Shown here in pieces: positions 9,682 to 20,738 of a stretch of 64,000 nucleotides of DNA (position 1 is its first letter; the number at the start of each line of letters is the position of its first letter). The notes below the pieces were generated by a model. It was not told where the DNA came from. It made no database searches and saw nothing but the letters and a program-made list of their open reading frames with translations. The DNA comes from Boswellia sacra (taxonomy: Eukaryota; Streptophyta; Magnoliopsida; Sapindales; Burseraceae): assembly GCA_013180625.2 (NCBI GenBank), contig SNVD02009519.1, forward strand, positions 930,001-994,000, read 5' to 3'. The position numbers and the translations under genes were made by a program.

Positions 9682-11950
9682 TTAAGAAGTGGCCTCATCA
9701 TCTCCCTCTTCATTTGAAGATGATGAGGTAGAGTCGCCTTGCTTGGCTTCCCAGGCTACTGTGTCCAATGTCGACTCATAATCCTCATCTTTGAGTATGA
9801 ATCGGTGGAATTGCTCAGGATCAGAGTTTGCTGTCGGGATAGACTCTGCCACCAAGTTTAACTCTTCAGCTATGGGAGACTGATCAATCTCTGAGTAGCG
9901 ATCATGGAACCATTTACGCACCCCATTGACCCCATCAATATAAGAATGTTCCATAGCTTGCTGGTAAATACGACACCTACGGAAGCGAGCAATTGCTTTA
10001 TCAATCTTATTTTGCTCAGTAACAGTCCTCTCCCGAAGTTCTTGACTAAGATCATTTGCCTTTTTGTGCTGGATAGCTGCCTCCTTCTTAGCTTCAGACA
10101 AGTCTGCTTTCATTTTACCCATCTGTTCTTTCATCTCTGCCATCTTTCTCTCTATTTCAGATAAATTGTCCAGGCAGACTTGATGTTTCTCCTTCCAATC
10201 GGTAACCTCAGAAGTAAGATGATTGACCTCTTTTAGAAGGTTGGTGTTAGTAGACTCTCCTTGAGCTAGGGGTCCTGTCACCTACAAAAAGAAAGACAAA
10301 GAGAGTAAAATAGATGAGGCGTGTCTTTCAAAAATATAAATTAAAAAAAAAGAAGAAGAAAAATTTTTTAGCAAAACCCAACCTAAGTATGATGCCAATC
10401 CCAACAGCGATCGCATCAAAATATGTAAGTTTTACACTCTCGAAAAAGACATTAGTGGGCATGAAACGTGCAGCACTTTGAGACAATTCACGAAGGTAGT
10501 CTCCACATGTCGAGCCACTTTGAGAGCCCGTACCATCAAAGGTAAAACGCCTAGGTAGCTGAGAGGTTGGGAACAACTTACTTCCAGTGGGCTTTAAGAC
10601 TGTTACTTCGTCCATAGGCTGAACAGAGATAGACTTATCAGGCACAGACTTTCGTATAGAAGTTTCCTTGTGATCACTGAGTTTCCTCTTTAAAGGTCCA
10701 AGAGTTGGAGGACTTCTACTCCGTTTCTTCTTGGAAAGACCATGCCTATCATTCGCAAAGGGTTTAAGAGGCATCTTGACTTCAAGTTGGACAAACTGCT
10801 TCTTGGTAGGGTGTAAAGGAAATAGACCTGCGCGAAAATAAAGCTGATAAGAAAGCAAACATATACTTAATTAAATGAGGTAAGATCAGAAAGTAATAAT
10901 CAAGGTTACCTCCCGGGGGTATTGGAGGTGACAAGCCAAGGCGGATCAGTTGCTCCCGATCAATGAGATTATTCATGTTCTTTGAATCAATGGGTAGCTT
11001 GAGTACCTCTTGCAAGTCATTTCTTTCTTTTTGAGATAAAATCGGGCGTTTGGTCCAAAGAGTTGAAAGAAAAAGGTCAATTGATCAGAGTTTTCATAAT
11101 GAAAATAGATATGGTATCGTTATAATAGGGTACCACAAAAACCAAAACGCCTTCTAATCCTCAACTTCTCACCCTTTGGACGGGCACCTTCTTGATACTT
11201 CCAACCGCCACCACACTAGAATTGTTTATATTTCCATTCTTTCACATGTGAGGGAATGCCAAAAAGGCGGTTAGGGTCATCCGTCTTCCCTCTTTGGGAT
11301 ATATAATAATAACCTGTCTTCTCTCTGTTCGGCGGGTGAATGGCAAAAATATACTTAACATGGTTGGTTGTAGGATCACCCAAACCTACGCTTCTGAATA
11401 AACTTTGAAATGCAATCAGAAGTCTCCATCCGTTGGTCGACAATTAGGTAGGGGCAATGCCCATAGCATCGAGCATCCGTCGAACATAATTATCAAAAGG
11501 CACCCGGAGACCAGCTCTCAGTAATTCTAAGCTTAATCCAATGACACCTCGTGGTGGCCTACTCCATCAATCATCTTTCTTTGGAAGAAATAGGGTGATT
11601 GAATCCGGGATAAGGAAATGAACTCTATATATTTTTAACCGGACACCCTGTAGTTGATTATCAATATGGTCAGCCTCCCACCACTGTTCAACCTCAGGAT
11701 CACTATCTGAGGTAGCAGAGGACGACCAATCGTTCTCCCCCTCAACCTCTACCACATTGGGATTAACAAAATTAGGCCCTAACTCGCGATCTTGACCGAA
11801 AAAGTTCTGATAAAACTCATTAACCTCTCTACGGTTAGTCGCAGGATCCTTATTCCTTGTCGACTGGGTTTGATGACTTGGTTCCCCCCGTAGCACTGTC
11901 ACAATTTTAATTCTAGCCATCTGCACAGTTAAAGAGGAGTCGTTAGTCAT
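9682..11950 (-). pseudogene. Antisense ORF of the Gypsy element (putative gypsy-type transposon, Transposase_28-like), with introns, broken
   Basis: It reads opposite to gag-pol, in the post-pol region. The first exon frame runs from 11950 (a second ATG lies at 11920) to about 11212, interrupted by TGA (11567-11569), TAA (11444-11446) and a stop at 11216-11218. All three are explicable as C-to-T or G-to-A changes. It contains a PFDNYVRRMLDAMGIAP stretch and STNGWRLLIAFQSLFR, which resemble the plant 'putative gypsy type transposon' family (Pfam Transposase_28). Later coding parts are separated by likely GT-AG introns: GGGAG/GTAACC to CGCAG/GTC (about 10909 to 10830) and CTTAG/GTTGGG to TGTAG/GTGACA (about 10370 to 10283). 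The last exon (9682-10282) is a Lys/Glu-rich coiled coil with an acidic, Ser-rich tail. Antisense ORFs at this place are known in Grande-type Tat elements; their function is not established. Confidence 0.65.
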
Positions 11951-12169
11951 TAAGCCAAGTCTACTAAGGAAGGGAAGAGATAAAAGAAAAGAAATGCTAA
12001 GGGATTATATTGAAAACTTTTAAAATAGCCCTTAAAAAATATTTTTCGCTCTTGAAAAGAAAAATATCAAGTTGGTCCTCGACCAAAAATATATAGCTAG
12101 TCCTTAAAAAAAAAAAAAAAAAAGAGGTCAACAAAATCGAAAATTTTAGGGGAGATGTGCAAGTTTTAA

Positions 12170-12580
12170 GATTTTACAAAATGACCCCTGTTTCATAGTT
12201 TTTGAAACTTAAGAATGCCCCCTGTTCATAGTTTTCAAAATTTACGAAAAGACCCCTATTCATAGTTTTCAAAACTTACGGAATGCCCCCTATTCATATT
12301 TTTCGAAATTTGTAAAATAACCCATCTTCATAATTTTCCAAAGTGGCAGAAAGACCCCTGTAAATGAAGTTTTTAAAACTGGCAGAAAGACCAGTGCAAC
12401 TAAAAATGAAGTTTTCAAAACTTTCAGAAAGACCCCTGTAACTAAAAATAAAGTTTTCAAAACTTTCAGAAAGACCCCTACAACTTAAAAATAAAGTTTT
12501 CAAAACTTTCGAAAGGCCCCTGTAACTAAGACTGAAGTTTTCAAAACTTGCAGGAAGGCCCCTACAACTACAAATGACGA
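12170..12580 (-). repeat. Diverged short tandem repeats, about 45-bp period
   Basis: The phrases GTTTTCAAAACTT and AAAGACCCCTGTAACTAAAAAT recur about nine times with drift in spacing. They give false repetitive open frames on the minus strand. Confidence 0.8.
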
Positions 12581-12599
12581 AGAAAAGTCTCACGTAAAT

Positions 12600-12835
12600 G
12601 GCTCCCCCTTCGCATACAGCTCGCCCATCGCGAGCTCGGCCTTCGCATGCTCGACCTCCCCTCGTTCATTCGCCTTTCGCCCCTTGCAAGCTCGGCCCTC
12701 GTCCTTGGAAGCTCGCTCCTCCCCTTTGCAAGCTCGACCCTCGCCCTTGGTAGCTCGCTCCTCCCCCTTACAAGCTCGGCCCTCGCCTTTGGGAACTCGC
12801 CCCTCGCCCCTAGCGAGCTCGTCCCTTATCACTCA
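12600..12835. repeat. GC-rich tandem repeats, about 42-bp period
   Basis: Alternating GCAAGCTCGGCCCTCG-like and GGAAGCTCGCTCCTCC-like units, about five copies. The GC content is far above that of the surroundings. The open frames on both strands here (for example Lys-Gly-Glu-Glu-Arg repeats) are repeat artefacts. Confidence 0.85.
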
Positions 12836-13592
12836 CCTAGTAGCTTGTCTTCTCACCTCCCTCACGAACCCCTCCAATTGCTTCTCATTTTTCTAGTCTC
12901 TCTTATGCTCTTTCACACCTAGCGTCACTCTAACTTACTAGTAGTTTAAAACAGCCACTATCTCCACCATGTCCAAAGCAATATGCATATTCACAAGTCT
13001 GATAATATAGCGACTCTAGTAAGTTTCAACGTAATAAAACATGCTTACGATAGCTAGTCACACACTTAAGTGCACGTAAGCATTATCTTGATTTGTTCAC
13101 AACCATGAACAGCTCCATACACTGCCATTCCTCGCCTATCAAACTTGCCTATTAATATTTTGCTATGCATCTGCACTAGCATAACAAGGAGAACACCACT
13201 ATCTAATTCATCCTACATTGGTTTTCTATATAATACAACCTGTTCAACTAAGTTCTAGCGGAATTATCTAGTCTTATTCCCAATATGTCTAACTGATTAA
13301 AGCCAATTTTGGTTTGAATTTTTAGAATAATTCCATATGTTTTAATCGACTACGGAATGGTTTTAGAGGCTTTCCATGGGCTTCTTATTTCACATATAAT
13401 ACAGTGCATGCCACCGTGTTTATCTCTCACATGTTCTATATGGACAAATTTTTTTTTTTTTTGAGGAATAACTAGCTCACTACGTAACCCAGCACAAAGT
13501 CTAGCATGCATATATATATTTGTTTAATGGAACATGGTTACTGCACTTGGAATCATGACGCAAAGGTTTGTCTTCCTATATTATAATAGATA

Positions 13593-13720
13593 TGCTTCAT
13601 GCAATATTAACGTGCTTGCATGATTGAAGTCATTATATTAATATGTGCTTCATGCAATATTAACATGCTTGCACGATTAAAGTCATTATATTAATGAATA
13701 CTTCATGCAATATTGGATGT
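13593..13720. repeat. Tandem repeat, about 53-bp period, 2.5 copies
   Basis: TGCTTCATGCAATATTAAC followed by a TTGCA-GATT-AAGTCATTATATTAAT phrase, at 13593 and 13645, with a partial third copy from 13700. Confidence 0.8.
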
Positions 13721-14024
13721 CATGCCACATGCTTGCATGTTTAATATATTTTCATTATATTAGGGTGCTTCAATTCATTCATTACCAAGCCTACTTTTTT
13801 ATTAGTTTTATAACAAAAAGCCTTCATGCTATGGTTTTTCTATTAACACCGTGAGGTATCCTAATCATGCTCATGCGTGCCGCCCTATAGTTTTTCTATT
13901 AACACTGTGATGTATGGACTTTTGTTCATGTTTAAGTCTTCCAAAAAAAAAAGCATAGAGTCAATGCAATGTAAAGTACAAAAAAACAAAGAAAAAAAGT
14001 GCATATAAAGTACCAGTGGCGGCT

Positions 14025-14110
14025 GGAAAACTTTACTTGCTTTGGAAAACTTTACCTGCTTTGACTGGAAAACTTTATTTGCTTGGACTGGAGAACTTGA
14101 CTTGCTTGAT
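14025..14110. repeat. Short tandem repeats of GGAAAACTTTACTTGCTT type
   Basis: About four diverged copies of 23-27 bp. Confidence 0.75.
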
Positions 14111-14458
14111 CGCCTGCGCCGCTTGCCTCCAAGGTGCTTCCTCCTATTTTTGAGCAAGCCCTACTCTCCAACACTCGTTATCCAAGACGATGAAACGTGA
14201 AAAGTTAAGCAATTTTTAAAGAGGTAAACCTTTTATTAAGATTTAGCATATCAATACCTACTAAATATAGATTTTATATCAACTCATGCTTATTTGATCA
14301 AGCCCAATCAGCTCATTATCATATATGACGCCTACTTAGGGTTTAAGCCACATTAAGCATACATATATAATAAATTATATCTTTGGGTCTGCCTCCTAAT
14401 ACATTTAAATTACGCTCCCTAGATAACTTAATCGCCCCTACGTCGACCCGTTAGTCGA

Positions 14459-14478
14459 CTTAGGCCTGGGGGGACTAC
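14459..14478 (+). other. Polypurine tract of the Gypsy element
   Basis: TTAGGCCTGGGGGGACTAC lies immediately before the TG of the 3' LTR. It serves as the plus-strand primer in reverse transcription. Confidence 0.7.
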
Positions 14479-14849
14479 TGTTATGGCCATAACATAATTG
14501 GGTCTCAATTAAATCTAAGCCCACTATTAAAGCCTATTATTTGGCCTGTTATCTGGGTCCGTCAATGACTCCTCCTAATGTCTATATAAACCCCCTGGAT
14601 TTTTGCTCAAGGTATGCACACTTTTCTAAACTCTCTCTCTCTAAATTTCCTTTGCTTTTGAGAGCTTCTCTCTCTAGGAAATTCTCCTAGAAAATTCCGG
14701 AGTGTCGGAAACTGACTTAAGCGTCGGAGGATTTTTGCCGGCACCACCGCCGGCACCCCTGACTATTTTTCTTTGTTCTCAGGATTGGACCCGACGTATA
14801 CTTCGAGCTTCAACCCGCTTTCCGGCCATCTGGAAATCGTGCATCAACA
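14479..14849 (+). repeat. 3' LTR of the Gypsy element
   Basis: 371 bp, starting TGTTATGGCCATAACA (itself a short palindrome) and ending CATCAACA. It carries the same TATA region as the 5' LTR. It is intact at its 5' end, unlike the 5' copy. Confidence 0.9.
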
Positions 14850-15393
14850 CAAACAATTCATTGCCTTATTGAATGAGTTTGAAATTACTTTTCTATTTAC
14901 TGAATTAATTGATTTGGCCATCAACATGCCAAGATATAGAGGCCCCTAAGATATCTAAATTCGTACGATGTAATATATAGTTTATTTGATTTGAGTGCGG
15001 AGAGGTCTATAATTGCATGATGGCACCTTCAACTCTTATTGAACATTCTAACTTGCAACACCTTTTTTATTCTTTTATTTTTTTTTCATTTTTCTCAGTC
15101 ATCGATCACGATGAATATCATGATCATGTTTTTTTTTCAAAAAAAAAAGAACATTAATATAATGAAATGAACTTGTGTGTATGATAAGTTTATAATGTTG
15201 AATGCGCTACAAAAATCAATGAATTCTTGTTACTTTTAATGCTTCTGACTTCATAATATGTCATACTGAGTAAGAGATGATTGGAAAGCAAGCACATATA
15301 TTGGAGATCAGACCGATGATTCCAGAATTGCTGATTAGCTGAAAAGATTGTTAATTTGACCCTTAAAATTCTGGAATCTAGTTAATTAGCTCT
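14850..15393. other. Intergenic, between the Gypsy and hAT elements
   Basis: AT-rich, with a poly-T/poly-A foldback near 15130-15150. No gene seen. Confidence 0.5.
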
Positions 15394-15808
15394 ATTGGAA
15401 CTAGAGGTCTTCACGGGTCGGGTCGGGTCGGGTCGGGTTTTGCCCAACCCGACACAACCCGAAATATGATCGGGTTTTCAATTTTGTACCCGAAATCGGG
15501 TTTATGAAATGTGAAACCCGAGACCAACCCGGATGATCGGGTTGGTCGGGTTGTTTGGGTTGGTCGGGTTGGATGATGGGCCAATTTAACAGTTTAGCCC
15601 AAATTGTTTGACAACATTTTATTAAGGCCCATATATATTTTTAAAGTTATATTATATGCAAAATAAGGCCCATTCACAAAAAATAATCTATACTACATAT
15701 AAAATAAGGTCCATTAATATATATTAATCTATATACATTAGATAAATTAATTAAAAAGATCATGCATGATGTAGATTTTAATTTTGTCTTGTTGACATTG
15801 AAGAAGGT

Positions 15809-15905
15809 AGGCAATGGTACTGGTGCATGCATGCATGCATGATTGGAAATATTGTCAAATTTGATTCATGCATAATTGGAAATATTGTCAAATTTGATTA
15901 ATATT
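15809..15905. repeat. Duplicated phrase and CATG microsatellite inside the hAT element
   Basis: (GCAT)n at about 15824-15840 is followed by two copies of TTGGAAATATTGTCAAATTT (about 15843 and 15877). Confidence 0.8.
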
Positions 15906-16600
15906 TTTTTTTATTTTAAGAAAATGAAGGAATGTAATAATATATACATTAAATGTGAGGGATAAATGATCATAATGGTAACCGAAAATTATTAGCACTA
16001 TTATCGGCCTAAACTAGGCTTTCACCATGTCAAATTCTATTTAAATAATTTATCAAACAAAACCGCTTATAGTATAACCTTCTCTTTCATTTTTATCCAA
16101 TTAATTAATTTTAATTTTACTTCCAATTGCTCTGCTCACGCACCCTTGAGCATTTGGAATGCAAAGCTAAGGAGAAAAAGAAAGTCTTATAATTATGAGC
16201 CATTGAGACATAAACGAAACTTGTTAGCATATTCATTTTACCCAGATCATATGCAAATTTCATCACTAAAGCTGAAAATTGAAATGTACATAGGCTTTTT
16301 TCATCACCAGGATTCTTACTCAGAAAATGAAAGAGAATATCGACAAGTACATCTTATGATCTTAATATCAATATTTAAGAATATCAGCAACAAATCCAAA
16401 TTTCCAATATACAAACCCACAAAACATTCAAACCAATCCAAGCGCCCATGAAATGCAATTGTCATTTCCTCCCTGGAAACGCTCTCAGCAGCCACATGAA
16501 AAAACCCCCTTATCAAGACAAACAAATTGAATGGATGTGGTCCAATTTTCGTATCAACTTTCAACAACAAGCAAATGCAAAACTAATCTTACAAACAAAA

Positions 16601-16712
16601 ACGTTACTTTTTAGCAGATTATGGCTCAAAACAACTTATCATAAACTAGAGCATTTGCACATCAAAAACGTTACTTTTTATCAGATTATGGCTCAAAACA
16701 ACTCATCAGCAA
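16601..16712. repeat. Two direct copies of a 36-bp phrase inside the hAT element
   Basis: AACGTTACTTTTTAGCAGAT with the following GGCTCAAAACAACT phrase at about 16601, repeated near 16667 with one or two changes. Confidence 0.8.
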
Positions 16713-16832
16713 ACCAAGGAAATTAAATTAGCAGCTTTCTCACATTCAAACCCAAATCCACGAATCTCAGCCAAGCCAAGATCGAATGCTCTGAAACTGA
16801 AAGCTTCGTGGCCCTCGTCGCTAGAAATGCCC

Positions 16833-17010
16833 TAAAACTGAAAGCCACGGCTACGGACTCCTGGATCCGGACTCCTGAAACTGACTACTGAAACTGAAAG
16901 CCACGGCTACGGACTCCTGGATCCAGACTCCTGAAATTGACTCGTGAAACTGAAAGCCATGGCTACGGACTCCTGGATCCGAACTCCTGAAACTGAAAGC
17001 CGCAGCTACG
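16833..17010. repeat. Tandem repeat, 56-bp period, about 3 copies
   Basis: AAACTGAAAGCCACGGCTAC starts at 16835, 16891 and 16947, with a shorter fourth copy at 16990. GGACTCCTGGATCC recurs within each unit. Confidence 0.85.
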
Positions 17011-17643
17011 TTCGCTTGAGCAGTCAACGTGACAGAGGAGAGAGGCGTCAATGTGAGCAGAACAGGTCGTCATGACTCCTCGATGAGGAAAAGCTACGGA
17101 GGCGGAGCACGGTCGTTGGTTGCTGGAAGTCGTCGAGTTGGTTGCTGGAAGTCGTCGAGTAGGGAACGGCAGGCGGGAGCCTGGAGATGTCTATGCTTGA
17201 GGGCTGGCAGCCATGGAACGGTGGAGACTGGGAGACGTCTGTGCTTGAGGCTGAGGGCTGGAGACGTCTTCTTCCCAAATTAAAATTTCAGATTCCTCAA
17301 TTTTGATTGCAATTTGCGTATTATGGTTCTTTAGGTTAGAATTTGGGAAATTTTTCCTTTTATAGTTGTGATTAGGTAAGGTAATGTGTATAATAATAAA
17401 GTGAAACATCCAATAAAATGCTGCCACGTGTCAAATTCAAATTCAGAAAACCTTAACTGATCGGGTCGGGTTTTTCGGATTTTCTGGATTAAACCCGATT
17501 TGAAACCCGATCACAGAAAACCCGAATAAATCGACCCGATTTCGGGTTATTTACTTTATTAACCCGATCTTAACCCGACCAACCCCATAAAATCCGATCA
17601 GGTCGGGTCGGGTCGGATATTTTTGAACACCCCTAATTGGAAC

Positions 17644-18758
17644 GTGAATACCAGGGAGCAAATTTATCTTTTAAAGAAATTTCGATGGCTTTGTTGGTTC
17701 TAAAGTCTTACATGAGTTGGAAATTTATCTTTTAAAGAAATTCCAATGGTACTGAAAGCCACCTCACCAGCCAAGAGTGATCCTTTTACCAATCATATAT
17801 ATCTAACATGTTTATTGTATGGTTCTCTCTGTGGCAGGACCGATTGGATTTGAATGTTAGATTATTGGAATATTATCATAACATTTTATCAACGTCCCAG
17901 TGGCACATATAAGTGGAATTAATTCAATGATTCTTCCCTTTCAATAAAATTGACTTAATATAGCCTAATAATGTTAGTGAATTGGTCCATGTCCAAAGAA
18001 CACCGAACCTGAGAGTTCAGCTACATGGACTTGAATATCCACCCATCTTGGCTTAATAAATTAATGGAAGTCAGCGAGATATATTATATATACCAAATAT
18101 GAAAAAAAATTTAAGGGAAAGAAAGGATAAGATAAAAGTCACGTACGAATCTATATACATGTGTCTCCTTAATTAATTATTTACGATCAATTAGCAACGC
18201 AGGCATGGATATCCAGATTTTGACTAGAAGCTTTGCTTGTCTGCTTATCAATTATAGATCATTGGCAGTGACTTGGTCTGCTAAGTTGCGGAGTTACTGG
18301 ATATGCAATATTTTCCATGTACTACTGATCCATTTGGCCGTGAAACAAAATGCATAGCTGTACGGATAATTACACTAAAGGAGATCAAACTTAGGAGAAT
18401 ATTGACATTTCTAATTAATAATAGTATACAATTACGTTATGTAGCTATCTAAGACAAGGAATAAGCGTACAACGGATATATGACAAGCTTTGGGGCCTTG
18501 AACCGCCTGATCATCCCACCAACCATATTCACTAATAATGCCTGGAAAACAAGTAGATATAGACAAGCAAGAGAGCAACAACATTAACATGGCTCAAAGC
18601 TCCAGAGCTAGCTAGCGACAGGCCATCATAAGCCTTTAATTGTTACCTGACTACTGTGGAATCTAAGAAGAGTACTATTGTTGTGAAATATGGTCTTAAT
18701 TATCCATGTCACCCATCTTATTGACCAGCAGAAGAAAGGCACAATTGGTTGTCATTGC
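17644..18758. other. Intergenic, downstream of the B3 gene
   Basis: No coding content. A short direct repeat (AATTTATCTTTTAAAGAAAT) lies at about 17660 and 17722. Parts of 18220-18500 resemble 22960-23370 (for example ATATGACAAGCTTTG at 18478 and 23334), marking the downstream side of a duplication that includes the B3 sequences. Confidence 0.6.
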
Positions 18759-19151
18759 TCATGACGTGACCCGATTGAGTTGGTTGCTCGGAGAAGCCCG
18801 GAGTCTCTTACCAAATAAAACGACAGGCAATTTTTCTTCTTGGATTCTGAATATGAACCCATTAGAAGCTTTGTTTGCCTCTAAAGAAAAAGTTATCTTA
18901 TCATTTTCCTTGAGACCTTTTTCACGAACAAATGCGATCCAATCCTTAGTAACAACAGGTTTGGCGTACCTGCCTTGTTTTCTTGTGGATACACGGAAGC
19001 TCCATGGCCGCCTATTGGAGTCAATGGCTTCAAATACTCTTGAATTCTGCCCTTCAGGAATCCCAAACACCCCCAAATTCCCAGTTGGAATGGCAAGCCA
19101 ACACTCAACATCTGTTTTTGATAGCTGCTTTGAGAAAATTACAACCGCCAT
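18759..19151 (-). CDS. B3 DNA-binding domain protein, single domain
   Basis: A 130-residue protein encoded without an intron. Its main block around WSFRVSTRKQGRYAKPVV, then WIAFVREKGLKENDKITF, matches the plant-specific B3 fold: a central conserved Trp/Phe strand followed by the W..FV...L..GD-type strand. B3 proteins bind DNA in the nucleus. The protein is short, about one domain with a small Ser/Asn-rich tail, as in the smallest REM-like members. The ATG at 19151 starts the conserved portion (IFSKQLSKTDVE), and a TATA-like TTTATATA lies about 70 bp upstream. A second, broken copy lies 4.9 kb away on the same strand. Subfamily and targets cannot be given, and expression is unknown. Confidence 0.75.
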   Translation of the reverse strand: MAVVIFSKQLSKTDVECWLAIPTGNLGVFGIPEGQNSRVFEAIDSNRRPWSFRVSTRKQGRYAKPVVTKDWIAFVREKGLKENDKITFSLEANKASNGFIFRIQEEKLPVVLFGKRLRASPSNQLNRVTS

Positions 19152-19216
19152 TTAGTTTTTCACAACTCAAAACTCAAAAAGGTAGTTTTAATTTCATCTC
19201 TACTGATCTCTAGCTC

Positions 19217-19224
19217 TATATAAA
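19217..19224 (-). promoter_or_regulatory. TATA-like box upstream of the B3 gene
   Basis: TTTATATA on the minus strand, about 66-73 bp before the ATG. Confidence 0.45.
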
Positions 19225-19776
19225 TTACCTTCCCTTGTATCACAAGCTAGCTGCTGGGGGATTTTTATATAGCCAGTTTTAATTTCTATATACTTTCACT
19301 GATAAATTATCCGACATATCAACATCATTAATTTTATACATGTCTTGCTATATGTGATGTGGCACACTTCAATTTGCCAAGTGATTTGAACCTTATATTA
19401 TAAAACACACGCGAAAAAAGAATATGTTCTTTGGTATTATATGCGTATATTCAAGAGTATGCTTCCATTGGCTCGTCTCTTTTTAGCTCAGTGCAAATAG
19501 TCAGCAAGACAGCAACTCTTGCCAAACTAGGCAACCGGCACAAGCCATGGCCCATGTTATGCACACTTTTCACTTAGAAGCTTCAACCGTGAATTATTTT
19601 GTGTTTAATTTACGTGATCACTGCCCAGAATTATTTGACTTGAGCCAGCATTGAGAAACATTAGATAGGTATGGCATTCAGTAAAACACACGTGACTAAC
19701 ACACAATTAACGATGGCCCACCAGCTCCCAGCCCAACGACGTGCTTGGACTGCCCATCCAAAACGTGAGTTAATTA

Positions 19777-20712
19777 ACAATTTACAGATAGATTATTCTA
19801 TTCAACTCCCGCTTTTGAATTTTTTATTCTCCACTTTTTTGTATTTTTGATAATTTTACCCTCAAATTAATTATTAGCAAAAAAAATTAGATACAGTGTA
19901 AGATTTTGAAATACTTGCTAAATATTATTTGTTAATGAGAAAAAAACCATTACAAATATTCAAATTATGAGAGTTCAATATGCAAGATATAATGGTTTAT
20001 CAAACACCCATGCCGATTGGCAATTATAATCTTCTCCATGAAAAAAACCCCCCTTCTATAGTCGTCTATTAAACACATAATTTGACAAATAAATAACACC
20101 AAACAATGCCATTAGGATAATCAGAAAATTTTCTTCCATTTCATTTATCTTTTCAATGGTGGAAAGAAGTTACTTGTTCTTGACATCTCGAACCCCGAGT
20201 TGGATTGACCTGCCAATGCTGGGTTGGCAAAGCAAAGCAAAACTCATCGTAGCAGAAGTAAGAAGCCTTTTCATCTCCAACAAACTAGTAATACTTTACA
20301 GGGATTTCACGAAACTCATTTTCCCCTGAGCATAGATTTGTTTTCGCCTTTTCGACACCGTCACAAGCTGTAGCACTTTTTAGCCTTTTCATCAACACCC
20401 AGTTGAGCAAATTTCCTAAGAAGCTCATAGATTTATTGTTGACATGTTTAAAAGTGGCGGCAGCAGCAGTATTAGATTGATAATGATTCATTTTGGTTGA
20501 AAATTAAGAGAGACATATGATATGAAGATAGAAATTGGAAGTAATTATATATGTGGAATTATATATTGAAATAAAGTATTCCTATATTTGTTTTTATAAT
20601 TATTTTAATAACTTTATTTAGGGTAAAATTGTTAAAAAAAATTAAAATAAAGCGAGGGCTGAAGAGTTCAAAGGTAGGGTTGAATAGAACTACTCTTTAC
20701 AAATTATTAAAC
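19777..20712. repeat. Inverted-repeat-flanked segment (possible foldback transposon)
   Basis: About 100 bp at 19777-19880 (TCTATTCAACTCCCGCTTTT and onward to AATTTTACCCTCAAATTAA) is an imperfect reverse complement of about 20600-20712 (TTAGGGTAAAATTGTT onward to GGTTGAATAGAACTACTC). Identity is roughly 70% by eye. It encloses about 750 bp with a small open frame on the minus strand. A clear target duplication was not found, so the element class is open. Confidence 0.55.
20285..20491 (-). CDS. Putative small protein, 68 residues, unrecognised
   Basis: ATG at 20491 to TAG at 20285-20287. The protein starts MNHYQSNTAAAATF, has a hydrophobic patch (SFLGNLLNWVLMKRL) and ends EFREIPVKYY. It has no known domain that I recognise. 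In favour of a gene: a proper ATG, a pyrimidine-rich AT leader upstream and non-repetitive composition. Against: short length, no intron and no homologue I can name. It sits inside the inverted-repeat pair 19777-20712, so it may be a captured gene or part of a mobile element. No signal peptide is evident. Confidence 0.35.
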   Translation of the reverse strand: MNHYQSNTAAAATFKHVNNKSMSFLGNLLNWVLMKRLKSATACDGVEKAKTNLCSGENEFREIPVKYY

Positions 20713-20738
20713 TATAAAGTTTCCAACCAAAATTTAAT

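Larger units (their letters stand above)
11951..14458. other. Post-pol noncoding region of the Gypsy element
   Basis: No gene. It is a patchwork of short tandem arrays (listed separately) in AT-rich sequence. Tat-lineage elements are known for hypervariable 3' regions that carry tandem repeats and can seed satellites. Open frames seen at 12294-12922 are by-products of repeats. Confidence 0.7.
1319..14849 (+). mobile_element. Ty3/Gypsy LTR retrotransposon, Tat type, decayed, with nested insertion
   Basis: The order is 5' LTR, primer binding site, gag, protease, RT, RNase H, a second RNase H, integrase, a long post-pol region, polypurine tract and 3' LTR. The second RNase H domain between the RT-linked one and integrase, the CHFH-type Gag zinc knuckle and an antisense ORF with tandem repeats after pol are known traits of the Tat lineage (Grande, Retand and Ogre relatives). 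The LTR pair differs at roughly 10% of sites by eye, mostly transitions, so the insertion is old. Stops, frameshifts and deletions make it non-autonomous. The outer 5' end is uncertain because the 5' LTR lacks the first 24 bp seen in the 3' LTR, so no target duplication can be confirmed. Confidence 0.9.
15402..17635. mobile_element. Non-autonomous hAT DNA transposon
   Basis: It is flanked by the perfect 8-bp target duplication ATTGGAAC (15394-15401 and 17636-17643), the hAT hallmark. Ends begin TAGAGGTCTTCA and finish TGAACACCCCTA, an imperfect terminal inverted repeat. Next to each end are many GGGTCGG/CCGACCC units (15412-15560 and 17457-17615), as expected for subterminal transposase-binding repeats. 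No hAT transposase or zinc-finger motif is recognisable in any frame of the 2.2-kb interior, so it would depend on a transposase in trans. Short open frames inside are not supported as genes. Confidence 0.9.

Noticed and set aside
12294..12922. Open frames on both strands with Lys-Gly-Glu or Pro/Ser-rich repeats
   Set aside because: They come from GC-rich and AT-rich tandem arrays in the Gypsy post-pol region, and the same array is open on both strands.
16146..17427. Several open frames inside the hAT element as possible transposase
   Set aside because: None shows a hAT dimerisation block or BED-type zinc finger, and they overlap on opposite strands.
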